This document shows, one piece after another, positions 60,905 to 64,000 of a stretch of DNA of 64,000 bases (positions are counted from its first letter, which is position 1; each line of letters begins with the position of its first letter). Source of the DNA: Pseudodesulfovibrio sp. JC047 (GTDB lineage: Bacteria; Desulfobacterota; Desulfovibrionia; Desulfovibrionales; Desulfovibrionaceae). The stretch is from positions 120,497-184,496 of the forward strand of contig NZ_WUEH01000006.1 in the NCBI RefSeq assembly GCF_010468615.1, read 5' to 3'. Both the position numbers and the translations under genes were made by a program. The notes under the pieces are model-generated. The model was not told the origin of the DNA. It saw only the letters and a list, made by a program, of their open reading frames with translations, and did no database searches.

Positions 60905-63325
60905 GTGCAGACGCATTTTGCTTTCGGATCTGTGCAGGTGTCGATCAATTATGACGCGATCACCGCGTTGTTGACCCGGGCGGACAGCCAAGGTCGAGCA
61001 ACACTTTTCGAATTTGAAGTCTATGATTTGCTGAGGGAATCGGGAGCGGAAACGCCGCCGACCTGCATGCTGTTGGAGCGGGGAACACGGCCTGATGACG
61101 CGGTTTTGTCGAGTTTTCCCGGAGATTCGGTCGTGCTCAAGATTGTTTCGCCGACCATTGTCCACAAGTCGGATGTTGGCGGTGTGCGGGTGGCACGCAA
61201 TACCCCTGACGCCATTCGATCGGCCTGGCGACGGATGCTCTACGATGTCCCGGAAAACTACGCGGCTTTTCTGGAAAAAAATCCCGAAGCTGCACCACTT
61301 CCCTATCAAGACCTTGACGGTGACGCTCTCAAGGAGGCCATTGCCCGGGATATTCGTGGGGTGTTGCTCGTGGAGTTCATGGAGCCGGATTCAAAGGAGT
61401 TCGGCAATGAACTGATTGTCGGCATCAGAAAGACCCGTGAGTTTGGCATGGTCTTGGGGGCGGGACTCGGCGGAACCGACACCGAAATTTATGCTGAACG
61501 GTTCAGGAAGGGGCAGGCTGTCACGTTGTGTTCCACGGCCATGACCGATGGAGCGCAGTTTTTCGAACTTTTCAAGAGAACCCTGTCATATAAGAAATTG
61601 GCCGGGTTGACGCGCGGCCAACGGCGTATCGTGACCGATGAGCAGTTGATCGAGTGTTTTTCCTCGTTCATCGACATGGCCAATTATTATTCACCGCTCA
61701 ACCCGGACGCTCCGTTTCATATTGAGGAATTGGAAATCAATCCCTTTGCCTACGCGGACTATCTGATGGTGCCGTTGGACGGGATGTGCCGTTTTTCCCG
61801 GCCCGGATCAGTGCCTGTCTCTCGGCCTGTTGACCAGATCGACGCGCTGTTGCATCCGAAGACCATCGGCATCATAGGGGTTTCTGCTTCACGGATGAAT
61901 TTCGGTCGGATTATTGTGCGCAACATTCTTGGAGCGGGTTTTCCGTCTGAAAATGTGCGTATTATTCGGGCTGGTGAAACGAGTATCGACGGGGTCGCCT
62001 GTGTGCCTGATCTCGCATCTCTTGATTGTCCGCTCGATTTGTTTGTGGTGGCGGTGGGAGCGCAGCAGGTCCCGGCTCTTGTGGATAGTTTGGTGGAGCT
62101 GGACGCGGCCAAGGGAGTGATGCTCATTCCGGGTGGTTTGGGTGAAACCGAAGACAGCAAGGAGCGAGCCGCTGAAGTGGTGGCAAAGATTCGTGCGGCT
62201 CATGCCCGAGGAACCGGCCCGGTTTTTCTCGGTGGTAACTGCATGGGCGTCGTGTCCCGGCCCGGCAGATATGACACCTGGTTCATTCCTGAAGAAAAAC
62301 TGCCTGAATTGTCTGGCGACCCACATCGGTCCGCATTCATTTCCCAGTCCGGGGCCTTCATGTTGACCCGATTATCCCAGTGCCCCGAGTTGAATCCGTC
62401 ATACATGGTGTCCATGGGCAATCAGACTGATCTGACTCTTGGGGATATGGTGGCTCATTTTGCCGATTCCGAGACCGTTGATGTGATCGCGGTTTATGCT
62501 GAAGGGTTTAACAATATGGATGGATTGGTCTTTTGTCAGTCTGTTCGTCGGGCCATCTTGGCCGGGAAGGATGTGATTTTTTACAAGGCAGGGCGGACCC
62601 CAGAAGGCAAGTCTGCGACCAGTGGGCATACCGCGTCGTTGGCCGGAGAGTACCCGGTTTGCGAGTCCTGTGTGCGTCAGGCTGGGGCGATTGTGGCCCA
62701 ATCGTTTACCCAGTTCCAGAATCTTTTCATGGTGGCGGAACGGTTGCAGGGCAAGGTGATTCGAGGCAATCGGCTGGCCGCCATGTCCGGGGCCGGATTC
62801 GAGGCCGTGGGCATGGCTGATTCCATTCAATCAGACGACTATCGGATGGAATTGGCACCGTTATCGACGAAAACGACACAGGCTTTGGAAACGCTTTTTG
62901 TGGCCAACGGGTTGGATGCCCTGGTTTCGGTGACCAATCCGCTTGATATCACGCCCGGAGCGAACGATCAGGTTCACGTCAAGGCCATTCGTCTTTTGGC
63001 GGAAGGGGATAACGTGGATGCCGTGGTTGCCGGACTGGACCCCATGTCGCCGGTGATGCGGACTTTGGCCGATCCGGACACGCCGTTGACCATGGACGAC
63101 GAGCGGTCCATTGCCTCTTTGCTGGCGGATGTGTTACCCACGCTTGAGACGCCGGTGATTGGTGTTGTGGATGGGGGGCGGCAATACGATCCGCTTGCCG
63201 ATCGGCTCAAGGCCTCGGGGTTGTGTACGTTTCGGACGTCGGATCAGGCGGTTGCGACGCTCGCCCAATATATTGAAGGGCGGTTGAATAGTCATTTTTT
63301 GCGAGAGTCTTTTTTGAAGAAGTGA
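60905..63325 (+). CDS. Acyl-CoA synthetase (ADP/NDP-forming), fused subunits
   Basis: 806 residues. The N-terminal 300 residues are an ATP-grasp subunit (LKIVSPTIVHKSDVGGVRV, GVLLVEFM, IEELEINPFA), followed by the CoA-binding and succinyl-CoA synthetase-like domains (TIGIIGVSASRMNFGR, AFISQSGAFM, SGHTASLAGE with candidate active-site His). The ATP-grasp-first order differs from most bacterial Acd proteins, in which the CoA-binding part comes first. It converts an acyl-CoA plus ADP and phosphate to the acid and ATP, or the reverse. GTG 60905 follows GGGAGGAGAAC. Substrate (acetate or another acid) is not decided. Confidence 0.88.
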   Translation: MQTHFAFGSVQVSINYDAITALLTRADSQGRATLFEFEVYDLLRESGAETPPTCMLLERGTRPDDAVLSSFPGDSVVLKIVSPTIVHKSDVGGVRVARNTPDAIRSAWRRMLYDVPENYAAFLEKNPEAAPLPYQDLDGDALKEAIARDIRGVLLVEFMEPDSKEFGNELIVGIRKTREFGMVLGAGLGGTDTEIYAERFRKGQAVTLCSTAMTDGAQFFELFKRTLSYKKLAGLTRGQRRIVTDEQLIECFSSFIDMANYYSPLNPDAPFHIEELEINPFAYADYLMVPLDGMCRFSRPGSVPVSRPVDQIDALLHPKTIGIIGVSASRMNFGRIIVRNILGAGFPSENVRIIRAGETSIDGVACVPDLASLDCPLDLFVVAVGAQQVPALVDSLVELDAAKGVMLIPGGLGETEDSKERAAEVVAKIRAAHARGTGPVFLGGNCMGVVSRPGRYDTWFIPEEKLPELSGDPHRSAFISQSGAFMLTRLSQCPELNPSYMVSMGNQTDLTLGDMVAHFADSETVDVIAVYAEGFNNMDGLVFCQSVRRAILAGKDVIFYKAGRTPEGKSATSGHTASLAGEYPVCESCVRQAGAIVAQSFTQFQNLFMVAERLQGKVIRGNRLAAMSGAGFEAVGMADSIQSDDYRMELAPLSTKTTQALETLFVANGLDALVSVTNPLDITPGANDQVHVKAIRLLAEGDNVDAVVAGLDPMSPVMRTLADPDTPLTMDDERSIASLLADVLPTLETPVIGVVDGGRQYDPLADRLKASGLCTFRTSDQAVATLAQYIEGRLNSHFLRESFLKK

Positions 63326-63348
63326 GGATGCCGCTTGCAGCGGCGGTG

Positions 63349-63410
63349 CTTTTTGGGAGTAAAGAGAAGAAAAGAAAAAGAAAAAGAGAAGAGTAAGAGG
63401 AAGAGGAAGA
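63349..63410 (+). other. Purine-rich tract after the acyl-CoA synthetase gene
   Basis: About 55 bases almost wholly A and G, with only a few T interruptions, on the plus strand. Could form unusual structure or be simply low-complexity 3' sequence. Confidence 0.6.
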
Positions 63411-63463
63411 ATGCGCCCTTGGCGCAGAGCCAGGGTGGGTGCTGCGCACCCGAACCACTTCCA

Positions 63464-63487
63464 TGCCCTCCCGGCGGGGGCCTTTTT
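63464..63487 (+). terminator. Probable terminator after the acyl-CoA synthetase gene
   Basis: GCCCTC pairs with GGGGGC (one wobble) round CCGGC, followed by CTTTTTT. Two smaller hairpins (TGCGC/GCGCA and GGGTGC/GCACCC) precede it. Confidence 0.7.
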
Positions 63488-63502
63488 TGTTGGGGCAAAT
63501 TG

Positions 63503-64000
63503 TCAAACCAAACTTAACACCCCGGCAAGTCCCTGCTCCTCAATGATTTCCCAGGTTGTCCTGTATCCGAATTTCTTCCTTGGTCGATGGTTTATGAGGT
63601 CAACGGACGAGGCCAGTCGCTCAGGATCTGAAAAGACGGACCGTTTGCGTTTGGGATAAAATTGCCTCAACAGACCGTTTGTTTGTTCGTTTAGCGCTCT
63701 TTCGTTTGGGGTCTGCGGATGGCAAAAATACACCTTGCAACCCAAGCTCTTTTGCACCGCTTTATAGCCTGAAAATTCTGATCCGCGATCAAGTGTCAGC
63801 GTTTTGATTAGCTCTTTGGGTAATCGGCGAAAAGTTGTATTGATTGCCTTGGAAACAGTGTCCATCTTCCTGTTTTTACAGTTTGTTGCAAGCAAAAAAC
63901 CTGTAGACATTTCTACCAGAGTCAGAGCATTATCAATGCCCTTATACCCAAGGACCAAGTCGCCTTCCCAATGTCCAAACTCAATTTTCTTTTCTGCAAT
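63503..64000 (-). mobile_element. IS30-family transposase, C-terminal part (continues past window edge)
   Basis: Open minus-strand frame from the right edge to TGA at 63503. Visible residues include IEFGHWEGDLVLGYKG, TLTLDRGSEFSGYKAV, HPQTPNERALNEQTNGLLRQFYP and LINHRPRKKFGYRT, the catalytic core and C-terminus of IS30 transposases; the D in FGHWEGD, D of LDRGSEF and E of PNERALNE form the DDE triad. The N-terminal DNA-binding part lies outside the window. The terminal inverted repeat of the element should be within the 30 bases past the stop codon but cannot be confirmed without the other end. Confidence 0.9.

Overview
The window reads as chromosome of a sulfate-reducing Desulfovibrionaceae-type bacterium (Pseudodesulfovibrio/Desulfovibrio-like). 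This is an inference from gene content: UGA-encoded selenoproteins, a NikM/NikL nickel importer behind a NikR-type dyad, AmmeMemoRadiSam-type and other radical SAM enzymes, many Cache/HAMP signalling proteins, an ADP-forming acyl-CoA synthetase and two DsrE/rhodanese-type sulfur proteins, on a core of standard housekeeping genes. It is mostly ordinary core chromosome, with an IS30-type transposase fragment entering at the right edge.

Layout. 1-8.9 kb: CBS-domain protein (partial), DUF3108 protein, an HTH-PAS-histidine kinase fusion, two tandem paralogous small proteins, rlmD, an HD-domain protein, nikM-nikL, an Rrf2 regulator and a hemolysin III family protein. 8.9-18.1 kb: repeat-rich stretch holding an NSS transporter with its 33-residue small subunit, a DsrE-family protein, a peroxiredoxin and a rhodanese that both have in-frame UGA at the catalytic chalcogen position, tRNA-Pro, a radical SAM enzyme and purM. 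18.1-27 kb, mainly minus strand: radical SAM protein, class III adenylate cyclase, rplM-rpsI, alaS, recA. 27-38.5 kb, plus strand: PP-loop protein, Na/Ca exchanger, alkaline phosphatase, YibE/F, YccF, BI-1 family, lpxK, rnr, an S24-type repressor and a 54-residue zinc-ribbon protein. 38.7-49.4 kb: diguanylate cyclase, a DUF4139/HAD-phosphatase/HAD-GH65 operon, ychF, a solute-binding protein and class II aldolase. 49.5-56.8 kb: two CII-like regulators flanking a three-gene signalling operon (hybrid kinase, NMT1-type binding protein, SpoIIE-type phosphatase), then a TetR regulator with two operators. 57-64 kb: glnS, a binding-protein gene interrupted by TGA, ferredoxin-nitroreductase, ADP-forming acyl-CoA synthetase, transposase.

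The most notable content is the pair of selenoproteins about 5 kb apart. In each, UGA sits exactly where the family has its catalytic cysteine, the reading frame continues with family-typical sequence, and a short stem-loop lies 17-21 nt downstream. ORF calling that treats UGA as stop would split both. A second notable feature is a family of about 0.3-0.35 kb composite intergenic elements (five copies in four intergenic regions) built round a 17-bp-arm palindrome with a 2-nt loop whose arms show compensatory change.
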